NCBI GenBank assembly: GCA_900290095.1
Contig: OKQS01000003.1
Location: 88,980 to 152,979, forward strand
Direction of reading: 5' to 3'
Origin: Khoudiadiopia massiliensis
GTDB lineage: Bacteria; Bacillota; Clostridia; Tissierellales; Peptoniphilaceae
Length of the DNA stretch: 64,000 nucleotides
The notes beneath the pieces are model-generated. The model was not told where the DNA came from. It saw only the letters and a list, made by a program, of their open reading frames with translations, and searched no databases. Made by a program: the position numbers and the translations under genes. Numbering within the stretch: position 1 is the first letter of the stretch; every line of letters begins with the position of its first letter. This document shows positions 52,448-61,516 of this stretch, piece after piece.

Positions 52448-53959
52448 CTAAGCCTTGTCTTTCTTGTTCTTTTTGATCTTTGGCAAAACAATAAATGCAA
52501 CCGATAGGATAAGAAGGATCAGGCTGACAGGTCTTGTCACGAATACTGAAAAAGATCCGCCAGCATAGGCCATGCTCTGGTGGAAGTTGCTTTCCATCAT
52601 GCCGCCAAGTATTGTAGTCAATATTATGGGCGACTGGGGAATCTTAAATTTGTTGATCAGATAGCCCACTATGCCGAAGACCAGGATCATCACTATATTA
52701 AAGGCGTCATTAGCAACCGCAAAGGCACCTGTTACACAGAAAATCAAAATTATACCGCTCAAGAGCTCCTTTTTGAGGCTTAAAACTCCCGTTGCAAAGG
52801 CATTGCAGAAAAGCAAAGCCATGGGGTACATGATAAGGTTGCCCAAGAGAAAAGCCAGGATAATCAAAAAGGCAATTTCCGGACTTTCGTTGAAGAGGCC
52901 CGGGCCCGTTCTAAGGCCTTGTATTGTTAGGGCTCCCAGGAATAGGGCTGAAGTTGAGTTTCCTGGTATTCCAAGTGATAAAAGGGGAACCATGGAACTT
53001 GCTACAACGGCATTGTTGGCCGATTCCGGAGCGGCTATACCCTCAGGCACACCCGTACCGAAAGGCTTTTCGGGATACTTTCTCTGAACATTGTCATAGG
53101 CCAGATAAATGGCCATGATCATGCCGGCACCCGGTATAACACCTATAATTGTTCCTATAATTGAGCTCTGTACCCATGTGGGCATGAGCCTCTTCATCAT
53201 CTCTTTTTTAGGAACCGTTACTCTAATTTTTACAAAGGTAGACTTGAATTCTTCCACCTTTTTGCCAAAATCTTCTTTTTGGTTTATGCTCTCAGCCAGC
53301 TCCATAACCGATGTAATTCCGAAAAGGCCGATTAGCATAGGAACCAGCGAAATTCCGTCCAAAAGGTTTGGAATCCCGAAAGTGTACCTGGCTATACCGG
53401 TCTGTGTACTCATTCCTATAATGCTTATGGCAAGGCCAATAAAGAGGCCGACCACATTTCTTAAAACTTTATCTCCGGCCATACCTATAATGGTGGCCAT
53501 ACCCAGAACTCCCAGCATAAAGTATTCAGGAGGACCGAAACGCAAAGCTTGCTCCGCAAGTATCGGAGAAAGGAAAATCAAAACAAGGGCTCCGAATGTT
53601 CCTCCAATAAATGATGAGGTCATTGAAATGCTCAGGGCCTCACCGCTCTTACCCTGCTCGGTCATTGGATAGCCGTCGGCACTGGTCAGAACACCTGAGG
53701 CGGTTCCCGGAACCTTTACCAATATAGATGGTATAGCCCCGCCTGTTGCTGATGCTACATATACACCGACCAGCATACACATGGCCACTGCAGGCTCCAT
53801 TCCGAAAGTGACGGGAAGGAGAACCGCCATTGTAATACTGTCATTTAGTCCCGGCAAAGCTCCGACAATAAGTCCCAATAAAACCCCGCCGAACAGTGCA
53901 ACCAAGCTCATCGGTTGTATCAAAGCTTCTAAGCCCTGTAAAACACCTGCTAAATTCAT
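52448..53959 (-). CDS. tctA: Tripartite tricarboxylate transporter large permease TctA
   Basis: Membrane protein of 503 residues with about 12 helices. FGGVLLGLIVGALPGLNDSITMAVLLPVTFGMEP and SIIGTIIGVIPGAGMIMAIYLAYD contain the paired PGL/PGAG motifs of the TctA family, and VPEGIAAPESANNAVVASSMVPLLSLGIPGNSTSALFLGAL is the most conserved stretch. It forms the transport path of a TctCBA importer for citrate, tartrate or similar acids. ntp-like codon use; it is 13 bases after tctB. Confidence 0.93.
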   Translation of the reverse strand: MNLAGVLQGLEALIQPMSLVALFGGVLLGLIVGALPGLNDSITMAVLLPVTFGMEPAVAMCMLVGVYVASATGGAIPSILVKVPGTASGVLTSADGYPMTEQGKSGEALSISMTSSFIGGTFGALVLIFLSPILAEQALRFGPPEYFMLGVLGMATIIGMAGDKVLRNVVGLFIGLAISIIGMSTQTGIARYTFGIPNLLDGISLVPMLIGLFGITSVMELAESINQKEDFGKKVEEFKSTFVKIRVTVPKKEMMKRLMPTWVQSSIIGTIIGVIPGAGMIMAIYLAYDNVQRKYPEKPFGTGVPEGIAAPESANNAVVASSMVPLLSLGIPGNSTSALFLGALTIQGLRTGPGLFNESPEIAFLIILAFLLGNLIMYPMALLFCNAFATGVLSLKKELLSGIILIFCVTGAFAVANDAFNIVMILVFGIVGYLINKFKIPQSPIILTTILGGMMESNFHQSMAYAGGSFSVFVTRPVSLILLILSVAFIVLPKIKKNKKDKA

Positions 53960-53972
53960 GTTCCCTCCTTTC

Positions 53973-54410
53973 CTATATGTTCAAGAAGAGAACAGGAAGG
54001 CTTACTTTCAATAATATCTTGAAAATTACAAAAACCGCGCCTGTTGCTGCTGCTGAAACTATCAAATTTACAACTATATTTCTATAGCCGAGCTGGTATA
54101 TAACAAAGGCAGCTAAAATAAATGTTGAAATTATATAGCCGATACTATTGAAGAGAAATATGTAGGCCAACAAGGCCAATACAATGCTGGCAACATTTTT
54201 AATGTTTTTTCCTTCAAAGTTTGTTACATACACTTTATTCTTAATAATTTTGATAATAAGGCCCAATGATGAAAGTGTCAGTCCTCCCCCCACCATTCGT
54301 GGAAAGATGCCTTCACTGCCATAGTTGAAGCTTACTACGACAATAAATATGCCCAATAGGGCTAAAAATACCGGAAAAGAAAGTTCCACTATCTGTTTTT
54401 TCTTATCCAT
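53973..54410 (-). CDS. tctB: Tripartite tricarboxylate transporter small permease TctB
   Basis: Membrane protein of 145 residues with four helices, the companion of TctA (VELSFPVFLALLGIFIVVVSF; GIFPRMVGGGLTLSSLGLIIKI). ATG 54410 has GAGG six bases upstream and is preferred over GTG 54422. A strong hairpin with T tract (54428-54459) lies between tctC and this gene and should reduce its expression relative to the binding protein. Confidence 0.88.
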   Translation of the reverse strand: MDKKKQIVELSFPVFLALLGIFIVVVSFNYGSEGIFPRMVGGGLTLSSLGLIIKIIKNKVYVTNFEGKNIKNVASIVLALLAYIFLFNSIGYIISTFILAAFVIYQLGYRNIVVNLIVSAAATGAVFVIFKILLKVSLPVLFLNI

Positions 54411-54427
54411 ACCGTGCCTCACTTTCT

Positions 54428-54459
54428 AAAAAAGGAGGTAATATTGCTATTACCTCCTT
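54428..54459 (-). terminator. Intrinsic terminator/attenuator between tctC and tctB
   Basis: A perfect 12-bp stem (AAGGAGGTAATA 54432-54443 with TATTACCTCCTT 54448-54459, loop TTGC) followed on the minus strand by a seven-base T run. It is in the middle of the operon, so partial read-through is expected, favouring synthesis of the binding protein over the permeases. Confidence 0.82.
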
Positions 54460-54473
54460 AAGGCAATCTTAAA

Positions 54474-55469
54474 TTACTTAGCTTCTTTTAGAACCGGCAA
54501 TATTTCTTTAACCGATTCGGTATACTGTTTTACATACTCTTCAAAATCCTTGCTTGCTGTGTATTCATAAGGAATCTTAGCTTCTGTCAAAGCTTTTTTG
54601 AGAGCATCTGAGCTTCCGACTTCTTCGAAAATCTTTACAAGAGCCTTGTATTCAGCATCAGGAACATCTTTAGAAACTGCAAAACCACGGAAGGCGCCGA
54701 AGGTCATGTCATAGCCGGCTTCTTTGAAGGTTGGGATATCGGGCAGGGCTTCAATCTTGTTCTCGCTCATTATTGCTATGCCCTTGATCATACCGTCCTG
54801 GATTGGGCCTGTGGCTTCACCGACAGATACGAAAGCTATGTCTGTGTGGCCGCCCATGATCTGCTGCATCTGAACTGCAGAGCTGTCGCTGTGGAGATAT
54901 TCGAATTTCAGACCGTTCTTGCTTGCAAAAACTTCTGCAGCCATGTGGTGGACTGTTGAATGTCCCGGTGTTGAAGCTTTAAGCGGCTTTTCCTTTGCAG
55001 CCTTTATAACATCTTCAAGTGTGTTGAATGGAGAATCTTTTGGAACTACCATCATATCCGGGTCAAAGCAGACTTTGGAAAGAACCTTAAAGTCCTCAGT
55101 CTTATAAGTTGTTTCCTTTAATAAAGGATTTGAAACGATGGCGTTTGTATAAGCGAGTACTGTGTAGCCGTCAGCCGGTTGGTTCTTGGCATATGTGTGG
55201 CCTACAACAGCTCCGCCGCCGCCTTTGTTCTCAACAACAAATGATTTGCCATTCATGAGCTTGCTATCCTTGGCAACATCGGTGAAAACTCTTGTTGTTA
55301 TGTCTACGCCGCCGCCTGCGTTATATGGAACTATAATATGAATATCTTTTTGCGGGAAGTCGTTTGCCTGAGCTTCCTGGCTGTTTTCGCCCTTCTTGCT
55401 TCCACCGCCGCAGGCAGTTATGGCAAGCATCAATGCTAAAAATAAAGATACGATTTTAATTTTTTTCAT
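54474..55469 (-). CDS. tctC: Tripartite tricarboxylate transporter substrate-binding lipoprotein TctC
   Basis: Secreted lipoprotein of 331 residues; MKKIKIVSLFLALMLAITAC is a type II signal peptide with lipobox. DIHIIVPYNAGGGVDITTRVFTD opens the mature domain in the usual way, with GGGAVVGHTYAKNQPADGYTVLAYTNAIVSNPLL and GHTDIAFVSVGEATGPIQDGMIKGIAI. It delivers a carboxylate to TctAB. Seven bases after the hydratase beta gene. Ligand not predictable. Confidence 0.93.
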   Translation of the reverse strand: MKKIKIVSLFLALMLAITACGGGSKKGENSQEAQANDFPQKDIHIIVPYNAGGGVDITTRVFTDVAKDSKLMNGKSFVVENKGGGGAVVGHTYAKNQPADGYTVLAYTNAIVSNPLLKETTYKTEDFKVLSKVCFDPDMMVVPKDSPFNTLEDVIKAAKEKPLKASTPGHSTVHHMAAEVFASKNGLKFEYLHSDSSAVQMQQIMGGHTDIAFVSVGEATGPIQDGMIKGIAIMSENKIEALPDIPTFKEAGYDMTFGAFRGFAVSKDVPDAEYKALVKIFEEVGSSDALKKALTEAKIPYEYTASKDFEEYVKQYTESVKEILPVLKEAK

Positions 55470-55476
55470 TTTGTCC

Positions 55477-56046
55477 TCACTTTTCCAATTTTTTTAAGGC
55501 TTCTTCCTTAAGATTGGCGTATATGCTCTCGCCTGTTGTGTCCATGGCGACAACCAGTGGGCCGAATTCCTTGACCTGAAGTTTCCATACAGCCTCAGGC
55601 ATGGCCAACTCTTCCCAAACAACGCCGTTGATTTTTTCCACTCCCTTGCCAAGCTTTACAGCACAGCCCGGTGCGGCCTGCAAATAAACGTAACCGTATT
55701 CCTTGCAGCATCTTTTTGTATCCTCGGCCATTCCTCCTTTCCCAATTATTGCTTTAACTCCCAGCTTTCCTAACATATCTGCGTAGGGTTCCATTCTTAT
55801 ACTTGTAGTGGGTCCTATTACGCTGAGTATTTTTTGACCATCTACTTCTTTTACAACAGGACCCGCATGAAAGATAACTTTGTTTTTTAAATCAATGGGC
55901 AGGTCTTTGCCCTCATCAAGGTAATTCTTAATTCTTAAGTGGGCCATGTCTCTGGCAGTGAAAATTTCGCCTGTAAGGTAAATAACATCTCCCAAACGCA
56001 GCTTTTTCACTTCTTCAGGATCCAAAGGTACATTTAATATTTTCAT
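55477..56046 (-). CDS. Class I hydratase beta subunit (fumarase/tartrate dehydratase type)
   Basis: Protein of 189 residues, the swivelling C-terminal domain of Fe-S hydro-lyases encoded as a separate subunit. GDVIYLTGEIFTARDMAH, VIGPTTSIRMEPY and GKGGMAEDTKRCCKEYG hold the substrate-binding motifs of FumB-type/TtdB proteins. It pairs with the alpha subunit encoded nine bases upstream to hydrate a trans-unsaturated dicarboxylate or dehydrate the hydroxy acid. Confidence 0.9.
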   Translation of the reverse strand: MKILNVPLDPEEVKKLRLGDVIYLTGEIFTARDMAHLRIKNYLDEGKDLPIDLKNKVIFHAGPVVKEVDGQKILSVIGPTTSIRMEPYADMLGKLGVKAIIGKGGMAEDTKRCCKEYGYVYLQAAPGCAVKLGKGVEKINGVVWEELAMPEAVWKLQVKEFGPLVVAMDTTGESIYANLKEEALKKLEK

Positions 56047-56055
56047 ATGGCCTCC

Positions 56056-56934
56056 TTATAATATCTTTTCAACTCTGCCGTCATTGTAGAGCCTGATTCC
56101 GGCTCTCCTGGTGACCCAGCAGTGGAAGTTAATTGCAACGGGGGCTATTGCCGTATGGGTATGGGCTGTTCCTATCTTAACTGCAAGGGCATATGTATCT
56201 CCGCCGGTTCCCGCAGCTCCCAGCTTCAAGTTATTAATTGATGTAAGCAGGTCTTCTTCCAATTCTGCCAATAAAGGATCCGGATTGGTGTCAGTCCATT
56301 TTCTTGTGCTTATGGCTTCCCGGCTCAATTTAGCTGCTACATCCATCTGGCCGCCTATGCCGATTCCTATGCCTACCGGAGGACAGGGCTTGCCACCCGC
56401 TTCAATAACTGTCCTCAAGACAAAGTCCTTGAGGCCGCTGAAATTCTCCCCCAGCATAGGTACGGTCATGACTTTCATGGCATTGCCGAGCTCAGCCCCA
56501 CAGCCCTTCAAAGAAATCAAAACTTCCAAATAATCCAAATCCGGTATGTACTTGTATTCAATATTAGGCACTCCCTGGCCTGAATTGTTACCCGAGTTTT
56601 TCCTGGTCAGGGGATGTACTATGCTGGGCCTCAAGAGGCCGTCATTTGTAGCCCTTACCAGTGATTGACCCAGATAGTCGGCAATGTTTCCCGGCAAAGT
56701 CTTGTCTCCGAACCTCACATATACTGTCGGGAATCCCGGGGATTGGCACAGGGCTTTTTGTTCCTGACCTGACAGCATCTGGTTTTCAAGCATGGCTGAT
56801 AACATGCTTTTTGCAGTTTCACTTGTTTCCTTATCCAGGGCTCTCTGAAGAAGTTCAACCGTGTCATCCGAGATATGGGTTGTGACATATCTGACCAGCT
56901 TGTCAACTTCCTGTTTTACAAAGTTTTCATCCAT
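56056..56934 (-). CDS. Class I hydratase alpha subunit, altered CQDTG motif
   Basis: Protein of 292 residues from ATG 56934 (GGTGG site upstream; GTG 56943 is less likely). All three cluster cysteines of class I fumarase/L-tartrate dehydratase alpha subunits are seen: Cys63 (ALCQSPG), Cys184 (GGKPCPPVGIGIGIGG) and Cys272 (NFHCWVTRR). The usual CQDTG is CQSPG here and the common GGGSEN loop reads KGCGAELGNAMK. The HTHTA motif is intact. These changes lie next to the cluster and substrate, so the enzyme may not be an ordinary fumarase. Cofactor would be an oxygen-sensitive [4Fe-4S] centre. Confidence 0.87.
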   Translation of the reverse strand: MDENFVKQEVDKLVRYVTTHISDDTVELLQRALDKETSETAKSMLSAMLENQMLSGQEQKALCQSPGFPTVYVRFGDKTLPGNIADYLGQSLVRATNDGLLRPSIVHPLTRKNSGNNSGQGVPNIEYKYIPDLDYLEVLISLKGCGAELGNAMKVMTVPMLGENFSGLKDFVLRTVIEAGGKPCPPVGIGIGIGGQMDVAAKLSREAISTRKWTDTNPDPLLAELEEDLLTSINNLKLGAAGTGGDTYALAVKIGTAHTHTAIAPVAINFHCWVTRRAGIRLYNDGRVEKIL

Positions 56935-56967
56935 AATTTCCACCTTACTAAAAGTTTCGATTCAATA

Positions 56968-58449
56968 TCAATCTTCCCATTTATTAATATTTGATTTTAT
57001 TATATCACCCAAAGACATGGTTAATATTTTAAGCTGCTTTTCAAATTGGCCTATTGCAACCGCCTCGTCAGGGCCATGAGCGTTTCCATGGCCTTCAGGG
57101 ATTATTGACTGATCAAATTTTGGCTCCGGTACCAGTCTGAAACCGTAGCCTATTCCATTGGGCAGGAGCCTTGCATAGGTTCCGCCTGAAATGGTGAATG
57201 CCTCGGCATCTTCTTCTCCTGAGTACTTACGGTAGGAGCTTATCAGGCTCCTTACCAGGGGATGGTCCCCGTCGAAGTATGATGAAGGCCTGTCATCAAA
57301 TTTCTCAAGATCAAATCCCAGGCCCCTGCCGGCCTTTTTGATTTTTTTAACCAGGCTCTCCCCTTGCTTAAGATCAATGGGATAGCGGATGTTGAATTTC
57401 AAGACCGTTTTCCTGCCCTCCATTGTCAGTATTGAAGGCACTGCTGTTAGCTCTCCGCTCTTTTGGTCACTACATTCTATATTTAAACCCTGACCCTTGA
57501 AGCCCCGGGTGAGCTTGGCCAACTTTTTGAATCTCTCAATACTCGCACTTCCCAAAATCTCTTTAATGATACTGTTCCAAGGTTCCCCATCTTCAATTTG
57601 GCCGGCCAATAGGGTAAATAGCCTGTTTATAGCATTGATCCCGCTTTCGGGATGGGCCGCATGGGCAGACCTGCCTTTGACTTCCAAGAGGATCTTGCCC
57701 TTTTCTTCCTTTATATAAGCCCATTCAGGGAGGGCTGATTTTAAGGCCTCAATTACCTGACCTTCCTCAAAGGCTATTACAGCTTGTCCGGCGCCCGGGA
57801 CCGAATTCTGACTCTCCCCGCCTCTTATTTCAATAACTTCTTCAGGCATATCCAGTTGGTCGACAAGCTCTATATTGAGGATTCCTTTCTCCCCTATGCA
57901 TACGGGATAGCGAGAGTCAACTACAATATTGTATTTGGGTAGGTCAACATTGTTTTCAATGAGCCATTTGACATCGGACATGCCTTTTTCTTCCTCACAT
58001 CCGGCAAAAATGCATATATCATCTATGTTTAAACCGCAGGAGTTCTTGAGGTAATTCAGGGCATAGAGAGATGCAACCGCAGGTCCCTTGTTGTCCTTAA
58101 CTCCTCGCCCGATCAAATAACCCTGGCATTGAGTCATTTTATAGGGCTCATGTAGCCAACCCTCTCCGGCAGGCACAACGTCCAAATGGTGCCAAAGGCC
58201 TATTGAAGGCCTGTCTACACAGGAGGGTGAGACCACCCTCATCACCCTGCCGTCCAAGCTCTCAGTTGCAAAGCCCAGGCTCTCGGCTATATCGGCATAG
58301 CACTTCATAACCTCCCTGCAGGCCTGACCATAAGGATAGACCTCTGAAGCCAATTCTGCCACGCTGGGAATTTCAATCAATTTTTCCAGGTCATCAAACA
58401 TAGAATTCTGATTCTTGTCAAACCACTTTTGTATTTCAGCTTCCCACAT
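56968..58449 (-). CDS. M20 family dipeptidase (PepV/Sapep-like)
   Basis: Dinuclear zinc/manganese peptidase of 493 residues. Ligands seen: His88 and Asp90 in HHLDVVPAGEGW, Asp119 in GRGVKDNKGP, Glu152-Glu153 in AGCEEEKGM, Asp178 in VVDSRYP and a late His in EGHGNAHGPDE. A lid domain lies at about 195-370. Subfamily members cut dipeptides, beta-Ala/Gly dipeptides or N-acyl amino acids. It follows the AbgT transporter by 40 bases: AbgT plus M20 hydrolase recalls p-aminobenzoyl-glutamate use, so an imported amide conjugate is probable. Confidence 0.9.
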   Translation of the reverse strand: MWEAEIQKWFDKNQNSMFDDLEKLIEIPSVAELASEVYPYGQACREVMKCYADIAESLGFATESLDGRVMRVVSPSCVDRPSIGLWHHLDVVPAGEGWLHEPYKMTQCQGYLIGRGVKDNKGPAVASLYALNYLKNSCGLNIDDICIFAGCEEEKGMSDVKWLIENNVDLPKYNIVVDSRYPVCIGEKGILNIELVDQLDMPEEVIEIRGGESQNSVPGAGQAVIAFEEGQVIEALKSALPEWAYIKEEKGKILLEVKGRSAHAAHPESGINAINRLFTLLAGQIEDGEPWNSIIKEILGSASIERFKKLAKLTRGFKGQGLNIECSDQKSGELTAVPSILTMEGRKTVLKFNIRYPIDLKQGESLVKKIKKAGRGLGFDLEKFDDRPSSYFDGDHPLVRSLISSYRKYSGEEDAEAFTISGGTYARLLPNGIGYGFRLVPEPKFDQSIIPEGHGNAHGPDEAVAIGQFEKQLKILTMSLGDIIKSNINKWED

Positions 58450-58489
58450 ATCTAAGCCTTTCTATAGCAAATATCCTTACTCATCAGGA

Positions 58490-60061
58490 TTAATGGACCA
58501 ATATAGATGTTACTCCGGGGCCTAATGGAAGTCCCAGGGCCAGGAAGATGATCAGGAAGGCTGACCAGAAAATCAAAAATACAAAGCTGTAGGGCATCAT
58601 GCAGGACAAGAGGGTTCCGTAGCCGCTCTTCTTGTCATATTTATTCATGGCTGCCAATATTACCGGCAGTGATGACAAAACAGGGGCAATAATGTTGGTT
58701 GAGCTGTCTCCAATCCTATAGGCAGCCTGGGTGAGTTCCGGAGAAATTCCCAGAGCGAAGAGCATGGGGACGAAAACCGGGGCAAAGATAGCATACTTGG
58801 CTGAAGCCGAGCACATAAACAGGTTTGTGAATCCTGTTATCAGAATGAAGATGATCAGCAGAGGAATCACGCCTATGTTCATTGACTTGAGCCAGTTGGC
58901 ACCATTGATAGAAATGATGTTGCCTATATTTGTATATTTGAAATACTTGGTGAACTGAGCAGCCATAAAGACTGTACATATAAAGCCCGAGATGGTCTTT
59001 ATCGATGTTGAGAATCCAAGGAAAACATCACGACTTGTATTATATTTCTTTGTTTTTATACCGTAGATAAGGCCCGGGACCATGAATAAAATGGTCAGAA
59101 TCGGAACTATTCCTTCCAAGAGAATCGATTTTTCAATCAAACTTCCCGTTTTCGGGTTTCTCAGCCAAGAGGACTTTGGAATAGCAGAAACTATAAGGCC
59201 GACAATCATGAGAATAAAAACCAGGTTTGAAACCTTCAGTGCCTTTCTCTCCTCATCAGAGAGGATATGCTGCATATTTTTTACTTCTTCACCTGCATTG
59301 GCCTCATCGTATGGTCCAAGCATAGGGATAACAATTTTTTCTGTAACAATTGTTCCTAAAATAACTAAGAGCACAACGGATGATGCCATGAAAAAGTAGT
59401 TGCTCATGGCGTTGACATTATAATTCGGATTGACCAATTTAATGGCCGTATCCGTGAATCCGCTTAATACAGCATCGTTTGAACTTATCAGGAGGTTGGC
59501 TGCAAAGCCGCCCGAAACACCTGCAAAGCCTGCAGCAATTCCGGCAATGGGGTGCTTGCCCGCTGCTTTAAAAATCATTGCCGCCAAGGGAACGAAAAGT
59601 ACGTAACCTGCGTTTTCCGCCAAGTTGCTCATAACTCCTATAAATACTGTCATCGGTGTTACAAGAGCAAGAGGTGTGATTTCAACAGCCTTTTTGATTA
59701 ATCCGCTCAGCCAGCCCGAATGCTCAGCTATTCCGATACCGAACATGATTGTAAGCATCATACCTAATGAAGTGTAAGACATCATGTTTTTTGTAAAGTT
59801 GCTGATCATATATTGGAGGCCCTTTATGCTGAAAAGGCTGACCACATTTATGGTCTGCTCTTCAATTGCTCCCGATTCCTTGTTCAATATCATTCCGGTG
59901 GCCGACCAGCCCAATTTTGCCCCTATTCCCGAAATAACAATAATGACCAGACAGAGAATTGCGAAAATCATCATTGGCGGCGGAAACTTGTTTCCTATTT
60001 TTTCAACTTTGGACAGAAATCTCATAAAAAACGATTTCTTTTTCTTTTTTATATCTGTCAT
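58490..60061 (-). CDS. AbgT-family transporter
   Basis: Membrane protein of 523 residues with about 11-13 helices. VEKIGNKFPPPMMIFAILC is the N-terminal hallmark; SNLAENAGYVLFVPLAAMIF, GFAGVSGGFAANLLISSNDAVLSGFTD and RIGDSSTNIIAPVLSSLPVILA are the conserved re-entrant and ligand regions. AbgT imports p-aminobenzoyl-glutamate; relatives move other acyl-amino acids or export sulfonamides. It is the first gene of the ten-gene unit and has AGGAG before ATG 60061. Confidence 0.92.
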   Translation of the reverse strand: MTDIKKKKKSFFMRFLSKVEKIGNKFPPPMMIFAILCLVIIVISGIGAKLGWSATGMILNKESGAIEEQTINVVSLFSIKGLQYMISNFTKNMMSYTSLGMMLTIMFGIGIAEHSGWLSGLIKKAVEITPLALVTPMTVFIGVMSNLAENAGYVLFVPLAAMIFKAAGKHPIAGIAAGFAGVSGGFAANLLISSNDAVLSGFTDTAIKLVNPNYNVNAMSNYFFMASSVVLLVILGTIVTEKIVIPMLGPYDEANAGEEVKNMQHILSDEERKALKVSNLVFILMIVGLIVSAIPKSSWLRNPKTGSLIEKSILLEGIVPILTILFMVPGLIYGIKTKKYNTSRDVFLGFSTSIKTISGFICTVFMAAQFTKYFKYTNIGNIISINGANWLKSMNIGVIPLLIIFILITGFTNLFMCSASAKYAIFAPVFVPMLFALGISPELTQAAYRIGDSSTNIIAPVLSSLPVILAAMNKYDKKSGYGTLLSCMMPYSFVFLIFWSAFLIIFLALGLPLGPGVTSILVH

Positions 60062-60370
60062 ATTTATCTCCTAAATTTATAGTGACATCCAACAAAATAA
60101 ATTTAATAAGAATAAGTCTTTACTTCCACGCCACCCCCTTTTGTCTGTTTATTGATGTTTTATGGCCGGTTATTCATAGCTTAATTGTTATAACTTTAAG
60201 GCCCACTTTCCGGCCATTCCTGTTGACTTTACATTTGTTTGGTGATAAAAATATCAATAAAGCAAGTTATTAAAGGCTTTTGTTAGTTATGTTATCATGA
60301 AAACGTTTCTAAAATCATGCTAACTTGGGCTATATACATATTTAATGTTTGACATATAAGGAGGCGGAAA
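60062..60370. promoter_or_regulatory. Divergent control region between abgT-like operon and LysR gene
   Basis: 309 bases without a gene. ATGGCCGG (60162-60169) and CCGGCCAT (60210-60217) form an interrupted inverted repeat. AT-rich tracts with TATAAA-like sequence lie just before the AbgT start on the minus strand and TATATACATATTTAA before the LysR gene on the plus strand. A LysR-type T-N11-A operator is expected here but was not fixed. Confidence 0.55.
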
Positions 60371-61288
60371 TTGCTTGACAAAAAACAAATTGAAACCATG
60401 ATCATGCTTAAGAAATATAGAAATGTGTCCCTGGCTGCAGAGCACCTTTTTACTTCTCAACCCTCACTCAGCCGCTATCTCAAAAAAATTGAAAACGAAT
60501 TCGGCTATAAGATCTACAGCAGGGCTCATTCCCCAATGACTTTGACCGAGGAGGGTGAGATCTATTATAGGTACCTGGACAAGTTTCTTGATATTGAGAA
60601 TGAAATGATCAGCGAACTTGACCTCCTCAATAACAATAATCAACTGAGGCTTTCCGGCCTGCCCTTCATAAGCACCTTCATACTCCCAAATTTTGTCCCA
60701 CTTTTCTTAAAGGACAATCCCGAAAGATCCATAATTATAAATGATTATAGTGAATCCGACTATGAAGAGCTTATAATGAACGGCAAACTGGATATTTTCT
60801 TTTCAAACTATAAGCCTAAAAACCCTGCCCTTGGCTACAAATCTATTAAAAAGGATGATGTTTATCTCCTGTGCAGGGCAGATGGCGTTCCTTTCGGTCA
60901 AGAGGCCTCTGTCAATAAGTTGCCCCACATTAAAGAGATAAGCAGCTTCGAGGGTTTCGAGGATAAGACCTTCTATCTCCAGCCCAAATACAGGAATCTG
61001 GGCCTGGTTTCATCTAAAATCCTTGATGATTTCAAATTTACTCCCAAGAAAATTGAGTATATCCCCAATCTCATTTCCGGGGTGTCAATGATAAATGATT
61101 CCGAGTCGGCCACCTTTATCACCCAATCCTCTTTCTCATATATTAAGCTGAAAGATGATTTTGCAATTTTTAAACCCGTGAGTGACGACGACTACCTGTC
61201 CCTGGGCTTTGCATATAACAAGAAGCTTACCGAAAGTTATATACAGAGCATAGAGAAAGCCTTGACCATGGCCTTGGCTAACAATTGA
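60371..61288 (+). CDS. LysR-family transcriptional regulator
   Basis: Protein of 305 residues. N-terminal winged helix: MIMLKKYRNVSLAAEHLFTSQPSLSRYLKKIENEFGYKIYSR with PMTLTEEG after it; the C-terminal two-lobed domain (about 90-300, LRLSGLPFISTFILPNF) binds a small-molecule inducer. The start is TTG 60371, six bases after AGGAGG. Divergent from the ten-gene operon, so it is the probable activator of that operon, responding to a pathway intermediate. Confidence 0.9.
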   Translation: MLDKKQIETMIMLKKYRNVSLAAEHLFTSQPSLSRYLKKIENEFGYKIYSRAHSPMTLTEEGEIYYRYLDKFLDIENEMISELDLLNNNNQLRLSGLPFISTFILPNFVPLFLKDNPERSIIINDYSESDYEELIMNGKLDIFFSNYKPKNPALGYKSIKKDDVYLLCRADGVPFGQEASVNKLPHIKEISSFEGFEDKTFYLQPKYRNLGLVSSKILDDFKFTPKKIEYIPNLISGVSMINDSESATFITQSSFSYIKLKDDFAIFKPVSDDDYLSLGFAYNKKLTESYIQSIEKALTMALANN

Positions 61289-61376
61289 TAAAATTAACAA
61301 TATTTGCTTTGACAGATAGGCTCGGCGGTAATAAAATTATATTAAGTTAATGATAACGTTACCATGAGTGCGTGAG

Positions 61377-61419
61377 AGCGGTATGTAAATATCATTTCTG
61401 ATATTTATATGCCGCTTTT
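61377..61419 (+). terminator. Intrinsic terminator of the LysR gene
   Basis: An 18-bp stem with two G-U pairs (61377-61394 with 61399-61416, loop TTTC), followed by TTTT. It lies 88 bases after the LysR stop. Confidence 0.8.
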
Positions 61420-61516
61420 CTATTCATCATTATCATACGCTGGTAAAGTGGAAAGCCGGATAGGCATCAGATGCCTACCCCTCGTTATATATTACCGTTA
61501 TTAAAGGGGGTTATTT
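61420..61516 (+). promoter_or_regulatory. 5' leader of the membrane hydrolase gene
   Basis: Contains a hairpin TAGGCAT (61461-61467)/ATGCCTA (61471-61477) with a three-base loop, then an AT-rich stretch and AAAGGGGG before ATG 61517. No T run follows the hairpin. Function unknown. Confidence 0.4.

Noticed and set aside
53109..53672. Plus-strand 187-codon hydrophobic frame in tctA
   Set aside because: Antisense shadow of a membrane protein; hydrophobicity comes from the complementary codons.
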